A DNA stretch of 64,000 nucleotides from Halopseudomonas sabulinigri (GTDB lineage: Bacteria; Pseudomonadota; Gammaproteobacteria; Pseudomonadales; Pseudomonadaceae): positions 372,001 through 436,000 of the forward strand of contig NZ_LT629763.1 in the NCBI RefSeq assembly GCF_900105255.1. Reading direction: 5' to 3'. A program made the translations under genes and the position numbers. Position 1 is the stretch's first letter; each line of letters starts with the position of its first letter. Below are positions 52,059-58,933 of the stretch, piece by piece. The notes under the pieces are model-generated. The model was not told where the DNA came from. It saw nothing but the letters and a program-made list of their open reading frames with translations, and made no database searches.

Positions 52059-53594
52059 TTAGGCCCCGAGGGCCTGTTCCAGCACCACACCCAAATCGAG
52101 GTGGCACAGGCGGTGGTAGATCTCGTCCTTGCGCTCGCGCGTGTTCTGATTCTGCGGCAGCAGGTCACAACAGCTGTGCAGCAGGCGCAGCACATCGAGG
52201 TTGAGATCAGGTTCCCATTTGTCCAGGCCATGGGCCTGAAGCTGTTGATGCAAGGTTTCCAGCTGAGCCTTGGCCAATTCGTACTGGCGGGCTTGAAAGC
52301 ACAGTCGTGCCTGCGCCAGGCGCCAATAAAAAGCGGCGCGTTCACCGCGGGCCTGTTTGATCTGTCCGCCGAGCGCCTGTACAGCGTCTTTCAGACCGGT
52401 TTTGCGCAGGGTGCTGAGTGCCTCCTCGAGCCCCTGGTCCCAGGCGGCGAGTGGCTGTTCGGCGCCACGCGCAAAGGTGATGGTGGCCGGTTGTGCGGCT
52501 GCGCCGTGCGCCAGTACGCGGCTGTTGATCCAATCCAGGGTGCTGTCATCGGCAAAGGGGGTGTCGTCAAAGAAGCGGAGCTTCTCGAGGCCCGGCAGGC
52601 GTGTGAGCTGCCAGGCAAGTTGCAGCTCTATTTCTTCCGCGGCGTCACTGGCGCCCAATGCGTCGCAGCATTGCCATGCCAGATACTGGCCATCGAGCCA
52701 GAAGGGTGCGCGAGCGAGACTGGCCTCGATATCGGTTAACAGCGCGGCATGCTGGCCCTGGCTAAGCCGCTCTCGGTAAGCAGCGATTCGATCGGTGGGG
52801 AGGTTTCTCAACCCGGTCTTGTGATTGGCGTCGTGGCTGGGTAGTGCGTCTATGGGTAGCCAAAGCACGGTGCGCGACAGGCGCAGCGCGCGTAGATCGC
52901 ACTGATTGTCGCGAAGCCACCAGTGGCACAAGGGCCGAGCGTGATCCTGCAGTAGCCGCAGTGCCTTGTGCGCGTCCTTGGCGTTGCTGATGGGGCCGGG
53001 AGTGCTTTGGGTGGTGGTCACGGGCGCGCTGCTGTCAGAGACGGGCGTAACGACAGGCGCGGGGGCTGGCTTTTGCTGCGCAGCCTTTGCTTTGCGGCAC
53101 AAGGGCTGCAAATCGGGTGCCTGCTCCTTCAGATGTGCCGCCAGGGCTTGTTGCAGGTGTTGCAGTGCGCTGACGAGTACTTCTGTTTCGCTGTTCAATC
53201 GCTGTTCTGCGCTGCTCTCAAGGCGTGCAAACAACCAATTTAGCGCCGCGATACGAGTGCGGTCCTTGCGCGGGTGCAGCTCCTGCCAGTGGCTGTCGCA
53301 TAGACTGCCGAGCATCTGTAGGCCGCTACAGAGTCCCGCCACACCATCGGTTTCCAGCAAGCTCCAGCACAACCACGCGGCTACGCGCAGATCCTTGGAC
53401 TGGCTGCCAAGTATTGTCAGGCTGCCGTCGCGCACCACTTCCCAGTCGGGCTGCTGGTTGTCATGCAGTGAGCCGGCCTTGGCCAGTTCGCGCTCAAGCT
53501 CCTCATACTCGCTGCTATAGCGCACATCCTCGCCAGCAAAGCTGGTTTCATTGATGGGGCTACTGGCAATGGTATTTATAGTCTGCAGCTGCAT
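52059..53594 (-). CDS. tssA: T6SS assembly protein TssA
   Basis: The protein of about 511 residues has an N-terminal ImpA domain (ETSFAGEDVRYSSEYEELERELAKA, then DWEVVRDGSLTILGSQSKDLRVAAWLCWSLL). A linker follows with a Pro/Thr/Ser-rich stretch (about 195-220), then a long helical C-terminal half with repeated ALQALGG / YELAKAQLETL helices. TssA primes and caps the growing tail. The start is uncertain: ATG 53594 is preferred over GTG 53609, whose GGA is only 2 bp away. It is the first gene of the operon. Confidence 0.9.
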   Translation of the reverse strand: MQLQTINTIASSPINETSFAGEDVRYSSEYEELERELAKAGSLHDNQQPDWEVVRDGSLTILGSQSKDLRVAAWLCWSLLETDGVAGLCSGLQMLGSLCDSHWQELHPRKDRTRIAALNWLFARLESSAEQRLNSETEVLVSALQHLQQALAAHLKEQAPDLQPLCRKAKAAQQKPAPAPVVTPVSDSSAPVTTTQSTPGPISNAKDAHKALRLLQDHARPLCHWWLRDNQCDLRALRLSRTVLWLPIDALPSHDANHKTGLRNLPTDRIAAYRERLSQGQHAALLTDIEASLARAPFWLDGQYLAWQCCDALGASDAAEEIELQLAWQLTRLPGLEKLRFFDDTPFADDSTLDWINSRVLAHGAAAQPATITFARGAEQPLAAWDQGLEEALSTLRKTGLKDAVQALGGQIKQARGERAAFYWRLAQARLCFQARQYELAKAQLETLHQQLQAHGLDKWEPDLNLDVLRLLHSCCDLLPQNQNTRERKDEIYHRLCHLDLGVVLEQALGA

Positions 53595-53609
53595 GTGGGT
53601 ACTTATCAC

Positions 53610-54200
53610 TGTCCGTTGTGTGTACTGTTTTCAGGCGTATTGCTCTGCGGCAATGTGCTGGAATAGATGGCGCAACATGCGCAACTTCTTGCGCATGTTG
53701 GTGCGCAAAAAGCTGCGCACTCCATAACTTCTGATTTCACGATGGCAATTAGTTGCTCAACTTTCTGTGCAAGAAACTGCGCATTACTGGCTGGAAAGGT
53801 GGCTATCCTATTCGCGGTTGGCAGTGCCTTCAAGTCCATAAAGTGTGAACTGGTTTGGCTTGTTGGTAATCGCTTTCAAACTGTGAATTGGTTGTTGTGT
53901 TGTTTATAAAATCCAATAAAAACAATGATTTGTGTTTTTTAAAGCTTATCTTTTACAGCTGTGTATTGACGTCAAAAAAATGGGTTTTTGTTCTTGTGCT
54001 CTTGTTCGCATTTGCAGTCGATAAAGTCGATGTTTATGTGTTGTTAGTTGTTGGTAAGTGTTTTAGGGCTCGGGCGGGTTTGCCATGCCTATAAATAGGC
54101 GGGCCGCGAGTAATTAATTCATCGATGTAGTAACCCGCTGTTACCACCGCCGAGCTTCTCGGGCGCATGATGTGATCTCATTCACTGCAGGAGACGGATC
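53610..54200. other. 590-bp non-coding stretch upstream of the T6SS operon
   Basis: No convincing gene is present. Short open frames on both strands lack family signals and are largely produced by the repeats described separately. The middle (53880-54060) is strongly AT- and T-rich, unlike flanking DNA. It should contain the tssA promoter (minus) and the DJ-1 gene promoter (plus). I could not find a canonical -24/-12 sigma-54 promoter here. Confidence 0.6.
53676..53784. repeat. 12-bp-phased TGCGCA hexamer array
   Basis: The self-complementary hexamer TGCGCA starts at 53678, 53690, 53702 and 53714, exactly 12 bp apart. A second pair, TGTGCA at 53766 and TGCGCA at 53778, has the same 12-bp spacing. 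Adjacent units also form two hairpins: AACATGCGCAA/TTGCGCATGTT (53674-53699) and GTGCGC/GCGCAC (53701-53720). It lies 85-190 bp upstream of the tssA start. Confidence 0.75.
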
Positions 54201-54782
54201 ATGGGCAGCAAAAAGCTGTTGTTATTGGCAGGCGACTTTGTCGAAGACTACGAGATCATGGTGCCGTTTCAGGCGCTGAGCATGTTGGGCTATGAAGTCC
54301 ACGCCGTGTGCCCCGAAAAACAGGCCGGCGATAGCGTGAAAACGGCGATACACGATTTTGAGGGCGATCAGACCTATACCGAAAAGCCTGGCCACAATTT
54401 TGCCCTGACGTACAATTTTTCCGATGTTAACCCTGAAGACTATGTAGGTCTGGTTGTGCCGGGTGGGCGCTCGCCCGAGTACCTGCGCTTGAACGAACGG
54501 GTGATCGAGATAGTGCAGGCCTTCGCCGCAGCGAACAAGCCGATTGCGGCCGTTTGTCATGGTGCCCAGCTGTTGGCAGCGGCGGGTGTGCTTGAGGGGC
54601 GTGAGTGCAGCGCTTATCCTGCGTGCGGTCCCGATGTGCGCTTGGCGGGTGGTCAGTACATTGATATTGCCGCAGATCAGGCCCATGTTGAGGGTAACCT
54701 GGTGACAGCGCCGGCCTGGCCTGCGCATCCGCTCTGGTTGGCCGCGTTCGTCAAATTGCTGGGCGCGCGGATCGAGTTGTAA
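54201..54782 (+). CDS. DJ-1/PfpI family protein
   Basis: The 193-residue cytoplasmic protein has the DJ-1/PfpI fold: [23 protein letters not shown] at the N-terminus, [13 protein letters not shown] in the middle and the nucleophile elbow [13 protein letters not shown]. The Glu in the first block and the Cys form the family catalytic site. Members are proteases, glyoxalases/deglycases or stress proteins, and the activity here cannot be chosen. The ribosome site is CAGGAGACGGATC. It may be cotranscribed with the RHH gene 46 bp downstream. Confidence 0.85.
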   Translation: MGSKKLLLLAGDFVEDYEIMVPFQALSMLGYEVHAVCPEKQAGDSVKTAIHDFEGDQTYTEKPGHNFALTYNFSDVNPEDYVGLVVPGGRSPEYLRLNERVIEIVQAFAAANKPIAAVCHGAQLLAAAGVLEGRECSAYPACGPDVRLAGGQYIDIAADQAHVEGNLVTAPAWPAHPLWLAAFVKLLGARIEL

Positions 54783-54828
54783 GATGAGCGGGTTGCCTTT
54801 GACGAGCGACCCCAGGGCGGAGACCATT

Positions 54829-55134
54829 ATGTGTGAACTCTATGTGAAGGCGGATCCGATTCTGTACGAGTCACGGTCACGTTCGTTGCGCATCCGCGGC
54901 GTGGTCACCACGCTGCGGCTGGAGAACCAGTTTTGGCAGATACTGCAGGAGATTGCCGAGGTCGATGGCATGACCACCAATCAGTTGATTACCAAGCTGT
55001 ACGACGAAATCATGGAGTTGCGCGGCGAGGTGGTTAACTTTGCGTCTTTTCTGCGCGTCAGTTGTACTCGTTATCTGGCGCAACGTGAGGCCCAGGTTGT
55101 GCCGCTGGCGCTGGTGGGGCGGGCAACGGGCTGA
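54829..55134 (+). CDS. ribbon-helix-helix (RHH_4) domain protein
   Basis: The 101-residue protein starts at ATG 54829 behind GGAGACC; an earlier ATG at 54784 has no ribosome site and adds no conserved residues. It reads MCELYVKADPILYESRSRSLRIRGVVTTLRLENQFWQILQEIAEVDGMTTNQLITKLYDEIMEL: a short DNA-binding beta-strand plus two helices, as in Arc/MetJ-like repressors. The same family also has FASFLRVSCTRYL near the C-terminus. The target is unknown. Confidence 0.82.
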   Translation: MCELYVKADPILYESRSRSLRIRGVVTTLRLENQFWQILQEIAEVDGMTTNQLITKLYDEIMELRGEVVNFASFLRVSCTRYLAQREAQVVPLALVGRATG

Positions 55135-55173
55135 AGCCGTGGATCAAGATATTTAGCCTGTTAGAATGCTGTT

Positions 55174-55205
55174 GCAAACACGTCGCCCAAGGGCGGCGTG
55201 TTTGC
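55174..55205 (+). terminator. terminator after the RHH gene
   Basis: GCAAACACGTCGCCC and GGGCGGCGTGTTTGC form a 15-bp stem with one G-T pair. The T-containing 3' arm gives a U-rich end. The exporter gene begins 33 bp further on. Confidence 0.65.
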
Positions 55206-55237
55206 TTTCCTGTTTGCTTATTATCTGGAGTAACTCC

Positions 55238-55870
55238 GTGGCGATTGAGACCTGGCTGGCTTTTTTTGTTGCGTGTTGGGTGATCAGCCTGTCGCCCGGC
55301 GCGGGGGCGATTGCCTCCATGTCCAGCGGTCTGAACTACGGCTTCGCGCGGGGTTACTGGACGGCGCTTGGGCTACAGCTGGGGTTGCTGCTGCAGATTG
55401 CCGTGGTAGCGGCAGGGGTGGGGGCGCTACTGGCGACGTCGGCGTTGGCGTTTAACCTGATCAAGTGGTTTGGTGTGCTCTACCTGCTTTATCTGGCTTG
55501 GCGGCAGTGGCATGCGCAACCGGTTGCCATGGAGCAGGAAGTGTCACTGCGCCCATTGGGCCAGCCGCTGGTTCTGGTATTTCGCGGTTTTCTGGTGAAC
55601 GTCAGTAACCCCAAGGCGGTGGTTTTCATGCTCGCGGTGCTGCCGCAATTTCTCGATCTGACGCACCCCATGTTGCCGCAATACGCGGTGATGGCGCTGA
55701 CCATGATTGTAGTTGATCTGATCGTGATGGCGGGCTACACCGGTCTTGCCGCCAAGGTACTGCGTCTGCTGCGTTCGCCGCGTCAGCAAAAAATCATGAA
55801 CCGAGCGTTTGCCGGCCTGTTTGCCGGAGCGGCCAGTTTGTTGATGCTGGTACGCCGTGCCGGCGCCTAA
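55238..55870 (+). CDS. LysE/RhtB-family amino acid exporter
   Basis: The 210-residue inner-membrane protein starts at GTG 55238 behind CTGGAG; the earlier open codons overlap the terminator. Six helices are predictable, with family motifs WVISLSPGAGAIASMSSGLNYGFARGYWTALGLQLGL and GFLVNVSNPKAVVFMLAVLPQFL. RhtB-type proteins export homoserine, threonine or related amino acids. The substrate is not known here. It is convergent with the AraC regulator, whose stop is 1 bp away. Confidence 0.87.
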   Translation: MAIETWLAFFVACWVISLSPGAGAIASMSSGLNYGFARGYWTALGLQLGLLLQIAVVAAGVGALLATSALAFNLIKWFGVLYLLYLAWRQWHAQPVAMEQEVSLRPLGQPLVLVFRGFLVNVSNPKAVVFMLAVLPQFLDLTHPMLPQYAVMALTMIVVDLIVMAGYTGLAAKVLRLLRSPRQQKIMNRAFAGLFAGAASLLMLVRRAGA

Positions 55871-55871
55871 A

Positions 55872-56744
55872 TTAGCCTTTGAGGCGCAGGGCTGACGGGC
55901 TGCATCCGTACACCTGGCGAAAACGATTGCTGAAATGGCTGGGCGAGCTAAAACCACACTGCAGGGCAATTTCGGTCAGCGGTAGTGCACTAGAGCGCAG
56001 CAATTGCTTGGCTCGCTCAAGCCGCCGGCTCATAACATATTGATGCGGTGCAACGCCCTTGCTGTGTTTGAACATGCGGGCAAAATGATACTCGCTGAGA
56101 CCCACCTGACCGGCCAGGTCCTGCAGCAGCAGCGGCTGATCCAGTTGCTCGTCGATGAATTCCATCAGCCGTTTCACTTGATAGGGCGAAAGCCCTCCAC
56201 GCACCGCTGGCGCCTGCCATTGCAAATGCACGTAGTGCTTCAACAGGTGATTGAGAATCAGCGTGGTGGCGCTGCTGATGGCCAGCTGATCGGCAGGGTC
56301 TTGCCAGTTGTGGTTGAGCAGGAATTGACGGTACAGCAGCGCAATCTGCGGGTCATCGGCAAACAGCCGTTCATCGAGGGTTAGCTGCGCCGGGCTGCGA
56401 TCCCAGGTTTGTTCAGCCTGCTGGCGCAGGTGCTGATCGGTAAAGTACAGATGCATGAAACTCAGCGGCCCGCGGATATGCCAGGTAGAGGCGTAGTCTT
56501 TGGGCATCAGGCAGAGTTTGTCGGGTGCGCCGCCGTTGCGCCAGCCATCAGGGGTGCGAAAGTAAGACTGAAAACCATCGGCCAGATAGACGCTGAGCGT
56601 GTGATGGTCGGCGTTGTCTAGTGCGATCAGTGCATCATCGTTATACCAGCGCGCCAAACCAAGGCCATTGCTCAGTTGAGCGCTGCCTTGCAGCTGGGCC
56701 TTGTGCTGCTGGAGATTGGAAAATACCTGATACGACTGCGACAT
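55872..56744 (-). CDS. AraC-family transcriptional regulator
   Basis: The 290-residue regulator starts at ATG 56744 behind CAGGAGTCCGC; the long upstream open frame is intergenic. It has an N-terminal cupin-like effector domain (about 1-170) and a C-terminal double helix-turn-helix (about 190-290): LLLQDLAGQVGLSEYHFARMFKHSKGVAPHQYVMSRRLERAKQLL and LTEIALQCGFSSPSHFSNRFRQVYGCSP. It is divergent from the EamA transporter gene across about 200 bp and may control it. Confidence 0.9.
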   Translation of the reverse strand: MSQSYQVFSNLQQHKAQLQGSAQLSNGLGLARWYNDDALIALDNADHHTLSVYLADGFQSYFRTPDGWRNGGAPDKLCLMPKDYASTWHIRGPLSFMHLYFTDQHLRQQAEQTWDRSPAQLTLDERLFADDPQIALLYRQFLLNHNWQDPADQLAISSATTLILNHLLKHYVHLQWQAPAVRGGLSPYQVKRLMEFIDEQLDQPLLLQDLAGQVGLSEYHFARMFKHSKGVAPHQYVMSRRLERAKQLLRSSALPLTEIALQCGFSSPSHFSNRFRQVYGCSPSALRLKG

Positions 56745-56947
56745 GCGGACTCCTGGCCACAGCTGCAAGGTGGCGTTAACCCGTGATGTTAGCGACAGGC
56801 CGCCTGCACGCCAAGTGCAAGCTGCCTGAAAGCGTTCAGGCGGACAACAAAACCGCAAGAATCTGCAAGCGAGGGTGAGCTGGGTGCAAGCGCACACGGA
56901 GTCAGGCGTTGGATAATAGATAACACCCATCGCCGCGAGCGCCCTCG

Positions 56948-57844
56948 ATGAATGCCGTTTTGTATGTCACCACCGTCCTGATCTGGGGTACCACCTGGAT
57001 CGCCATCTCCATGCAGTCCGGCTCAGTATCCGTACTGGTTTCTGTGTTTTACCGATTCGCGTTGGCGGCTGGGCTGCTGCTTGTGGTGCTGATGCTGTTC
57101 GGTCGCTTGCGCCGGCTGAGCCGGCGTGACCACGGTTTCTGCGTGCTGCAAGGGATGTGTGTGTTTGGTTTCAATTTTTGCTGCTTTTATGCTGCCAATG
57201 CGTATATCAACAGCGGCCTGGAGTCTGTGCTGTTTTCGTTGGCGACAGTATTCAATGCGCTCAACGGCGTGTTGTTCTTTCGCCAGCGTTTGACGCGTCG
57301 ACTGCTGGTGGCCAACCTGCTGGGCTTTGTCGGCATTCTCAGCCTGTTCTGGCACGACCTGACAGGGTCGAGCATGAGCGCAGATGTATTGCTCGGGATT
57401 GGCCTGAGTCTGCTGGGGACCTACGGGTTTTCGCTTGGCAACATGATCAGCGTGCGACATCAGGCGCGTGGGTTGGACCTACTCTCTACCAACGCCTACG
57501 CCATGGGCTACGGGGCTCTCGTGATGCTGACCCTGGCCTGGCTCACTGGCGCGTCTTTCGGCATTCTGTGGACGCCTGCCTACATAGGGTCGCTGTTGTA
57601 TCTGGCACTGTTTGGCTCGGTGATTGGCTTTGCTGCCTACTTTGCCCTGATCGGCCGTATCGGCGCCGGACCGGCTGCTTATGCAACGGTAATGTTTCCG
57701 CTCATTGCGTTGGGAATGTCTACGCTGTTTGAAGGGTATCAGTGGACTGGCAGCGCGGTGCTGGGGCTGGTGCTCATTTTGCTGGGCAATGCTGTTATGT
57801 TCTACCGGCCGCGCCGGCCCGTGAAGCAGGCGCAGGCGGTCTGA
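56948..57844 (+). CDS. EamA/DMT-family transporter
   Basis: The 298-residue inner-membrane protein has ten predicted helices arranged as two EamA repeats: residues about 5-135 (VLYVTTVLIWGTTWIAISMQ at the start) and about 150-285 (LGLVLILLGNAVMFYRPRRP at the end). This is the drug/metabolite exporter superfamily, and the cargo cannot be told. It sits divergent from an AraC regulator, a usual pairing for regulated exporters. The ribosome site is weak. Confidence 0.87.
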   Translation: MNAVLYVTTVLIWGTTWIAISMQSGSVSVLVSVFYRFALAAGLLLVVLMLFGRLRRLSRRDHGFCVLQGMCVFGFNFCCFYAANAYINSGLESVLFSLATVFNALNGVLFFRQRLTRRLLVANLLGFVGILSLFWHDLTGSSMSADVLLGIGLSLLGTYGFSLGNMISVRHQARGLDLLSTNAYAMGYGALVMLTLAWLTGASFGILWTPAYIGSLLYLALFGSVIGFAAYFALIGRIGAGPAAYATVMFPLIALGMSTLFEGYQWTGSAVLGLVLILLGNAVMFYRPRRPVKQAQAV

Positions 57845-57875
57845 ACAAGCAGGTCTGGAAAACAGGGAGTGGGGC

Positions 57876-58124
57876 ATGGACTACTTCATTATTGCCGTAG
57901 CGGTGCTCGCCGGGGTGATTTTTCACTGGTGGCTGTTTGTGCGCATTCGCCGCTGGGGCGAGCGTGATCTGGCGCTATCCATGGCCGGGGAAGATCCGCT
58001 AAAGCGCGCCTATATGCTTGAAAAACTGGCTGAAGCAAAAAGCCGCAAGGTGCCCAAGGCGCAGCTCGAGGACTGGCTGCGCAGCGCGGCCGACGCTTGG
58101 CAAAACGGAGAAAGATTGAACTGA
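57876..58124 (+). CDS. small single-helix membrane protein of unknown function
   Basis: The 82-residue protein starts at 57876 behind AGGGAG. One N-terminal membrane helix (residues about 3-23, YFIIAVAVLAGVIFHWWLFVR) is followed by a charged cytoplasmic helix region (AYMLEKLAEAKSRKVPKAQLEDWLRSAADAW). It is 31 bp after the EamA gene and may share its transcript. No family name is recalled with confidence. Confidence 0.72.
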   Translation: MDYFIIAVAVLAGVIFHWWLFVRIRRWGERDLALSMAGEDPLKRAYMLEKLAEAKSRKVPKAQLEDWLRSAADAWQNGERLN

Positions 58125-58189
58125 TCGTCAGGCTGAGACTCTCTTTTACTATGCAAGCAATTGTTAGCTGATAGCCAAGGAGAGTCATC

Positions 58190-58423
58190 ATGGAGTTGCC
58201 GAACAAAGATTTGACCACGCTCTTCGATCAGTTGGGTCTGGATTCCGACCCGGCGAGTATGGATGCCTTTTTTGCCAGCCACGCGTTGGCACACGACACC
58301 AAGCTGAGCGATGCCGATTTCTGGACGCCGTCCCAAGCCGCCTTTCTGCGTGACGAGATTCGAGAAGATGCAGAGTGGGCGCCAGTGGTCGACGAGTTGA
58401 ACGCACGCTTGCATGAGCAGTAA
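58190..58423 (+). CDS. DUF2789 protein
   Basis: The 77-residue soluble acidic protein reads LTTLFDQLGLDSDPASMDAFFASHALAHDTKLSDADFWTPSQAAFLRDEIREDAEWAPVVDELNARL, the DUF2789 signature found across pseudomonads. Function is unknown. The start at 58190 follows AAGGAGAGTCATC, a clear ribosome site. Confidence 0.85.
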   Translation: MELPNKDLTTLFDQLGLDSDPASMDAFFASHALAHDTKLSDADFWTPSQAAFLRDEIREDAEWAPVVDELNARLHEQ

Positions 58424-58535
58424 TCAGCGAGCAATAACGACCTTTTTTATGAACTGGCTGGCTCGCCCACAAGGCGAGGTAGCGATTGATTTCCAACCGT
58501 AGCAAGTCCACAGACTTAATTGCAGGGGAATGACC

Positions 58536-58727
58536 ATGACCAGTACTACAGACAAGATCAAAGGCAAATACGACGAAACCGTTGGTAAAACCAAGCGAGA
58601 GATCGGCCGAGCTACCGATGATGAGGAACTGCAGGGTGAAGGTGAGCTGCAGAACATCAAAGGTAAGGGCGAGAGCCTGAAAGGTGATGTGAAGGGTAAG
58701 CTGAAGGATTTGGTTGATAAGACCTGA
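58536..58727 (+). CDS. CsbD-family stress protein
   Basis: The 63-residue highly charged, Lys/Glu/Gly-rich protein has KIKGKYDETVGKTKREIGRATDDEELQGEGELQNIKGKGESLKGDVKGKLKDL, the CsbD repeat. CsbD proteins are general-stress proteins of unknown mechanism, usually monomeric and partly disordered. I use ATG 58536, which has AGGGGA at the right spacing; ATG 58530 is too close to it. It is followed by its own terminator. Confidence 0.88.
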   Translation: MTSTTDKIKGKYDETVGKTKREIGRATDDEELQGEGELQNIKGKGESLKGDVKGKLKDLVDKT

Positions 58728-58755
58728 TCAGCCTCAACGCCTGATCCGCAGTATG

Positions 58756-58785
58756 AAAGCCGCCTGTTTTGCAGGCGGCTTTTTT
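58756..58785 (+). terminator. intrinsic terminator after the CsbD gene
   Basis: AAAGCCGCCTG - TTTTG - CAGGCGGCTTTTTT: an 11-bp stem and six T. Confidence 0.92.
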
Positions 58786-58832
58786 GTGCAGTCAAATCTG
58801 GCGCCAATTCTGCCTTGGCTAAGACTCCAGGC

Positions 58833-58868
58833 AAAAAAAATCCGATGCCAGACTCTGGCATCGGATTT
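58833..58868 (-). terminator. intrinsic terminator after acnB
   Basis: On the minus strand a 12-bp stem (ATCCGATGCCAG / CTGGCATCGGAT) has a short loop and is followed by eight T. It lies about 65 bp past the acnB stop. Convergent to the CsbD terminator. Confidence 0.92.
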
Positions 58869-58933
58869 CTCAAGCTACTTCCCGGCAGCTCAGCGAGCTG
58901 CTCCGCCGGGTGGTGCTTTTTGCGGGTCTGCGA

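Noticed and set aside
53764-53784. sigma-54-like promoter on the minus strand (TTGCA at -12)
   Set aside because: The -12 part is perfect, but the -24 element lacks the required GG, reading TGCGCA instead. It belongs to the repeat array.
53606-53839. 77-codon minus-strand frame with Cys-Ala every four residues upstream of tssA
   Set aside because: The Cys-Ala pattern is the direct translation of the 12-bp TGCGCA array. There is no ribosome site and no family signal, and a matching frame appears on the other strand.
53888-54094. 68-codon hydrophobic plus-strand frame in the AT-rich stretch
   Set aside because: The T-rich DNA gives Phe/Val/Leu by composition. It has no ribosome site and no recognisable fold.
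55872-56930. long N-terminal extension of the AraC regulator
   Set aside because: The strong ribosome site at ATG 56744 and the family length show that the upstream part is intergenic.
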